From an uncultured Chlorobiota bacterium (GTDB lineage: Bacteria > Bacteroidota > Ignavibacteria > UBA10030 > UBA6906), in contig CAADGV010000032.1 in the NCBI GenBank assembly GCA_900696645.1, forward strand, positions 52,716 to 116,715: 64,000 nt of DNA, in the 5' to 3' direction. The position numbers and the translations under genes were made by a program. Every line of letters starts with the position of its first letter. Position 1 is the first letter of the stretch. This document shows positions 63,958 through 64,000 of this stretch, in pieces. Below the pieces are notes generated by a model. That model was not told the DNA's origin. It searched no databases and was given only the letters and a program-made list of their open reading frames with translations.

Positions 63958-64000
63958 ATGAAAACCTCAGCAGATTTGAAGGCCGATATTCTCGTAGCAC
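63958..64000 (+). CDS. TetR-like regulator, N-terminal fragment cut by window end
   Basis: Only 14 codons are visible: MKTSADLKADILVA. The K-x-x-I-L-x-A-A-like pattern matches the first helix of many TetR-family DNA-binding domains, and the palindrome just upstream supports an autoregulated repressor. An alternative frame from ATG 63951 is also open to the edge. Identity is provisional. Confidence 0.45.
   Translation, partial: MKTSADLKADILVA

Overview
The window most resembles a Gram-negative bacterium of the Bacteroidota/Chlorobiota side, probably Ignavibacteria or a close relative. Two giant secreted proteins end in the type IX secretion sorting domain with the NYPNPFNPSTTIRY signature typical of that lineage. 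Heme is made by the C5 (glutamyl-tRNA) route with O2-dependent late enzymes, there are outer-membrane barrels and LPS-type genes, and multiheme cytochromes are abundant. Promoters near the tRNA look sigma-70-like and many genes have clear Shine-Dalgarno sites. The taxonomic call is an inference.

Layout. 1-4213 (+): a MacAB-like efflux/export operon (adaptor, ATPase, two permeases). 4550-5488 (+): a secreted beta-propeller protein, closed by a strong hairpin. 5575-16244 (-): a ten-gene tetrapyrrole operon (hemX-like, hemA, C, D, E, F, H, Y, B, L) covering every step from glutamyl-tRNA to protoheme. 16465-20599 (-): two small proteins, an NTF2-like protein, acetyl-CoA synthetase and a dipeptide epimerase. 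20658-27579 (-): a tail-fibre-like surface protein with a C-terminal S74 chaperone domain, a T9SS-sorted protein and an outer-membrane barrel.

26476-52609 (-): the notable part. Fifteen genes lie head to tail with mostly overlapping or touching ends, behind one good sigma-70-type promoter (52664-52692). In transcription order they are: a GlcG/HbpS-type lipoprotein, an outer-membrane barrel, a ten-CxxCH cytochrome with a LVIVD-type propeller, a small multiheme cytochrome, a double cNMP-domain protein fused to four [4Fe-4S] clusters, a diheme cytochrome b, a ten-heme membrane-anchored cytochrome, a double-FHA protein, a flavoprotein-FHA-FHA-ferredoxin fusion, a PP2C phosphatase, a PEGA-tailed Ser/Thr kinase, two CsgG-like TPR proteins, a giant T9SS propeller protein and another barrel. 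I read it as an envelope-spanning electron conduit coupled to phospho-threonine signalling; I know no named system with this composition.

52728-52958 (+): tRNA-Ala(GGC) with promoter and terminator, its 3' end duplicated around a palindromic element. 53025-53459 (+): a lipoprotein with an unusual CX4CH motif. 53465-63492 (-): NAD kinase, a DUF1844-like protein, two glycosyltransferases, an O-antigen-ligase-like protein, an MsbA-like exporter, leucyl-tRNA synthetase, a tyrosine-recombinase-fold protein lacking most catalytic residues, and a DinB/YfiT-like protein. 63493-64000: non-coding DNA with a 52-bp direct repeat, then a 24-bp perfect palindrome just ahead of a cut-off TetR-like reading frame.
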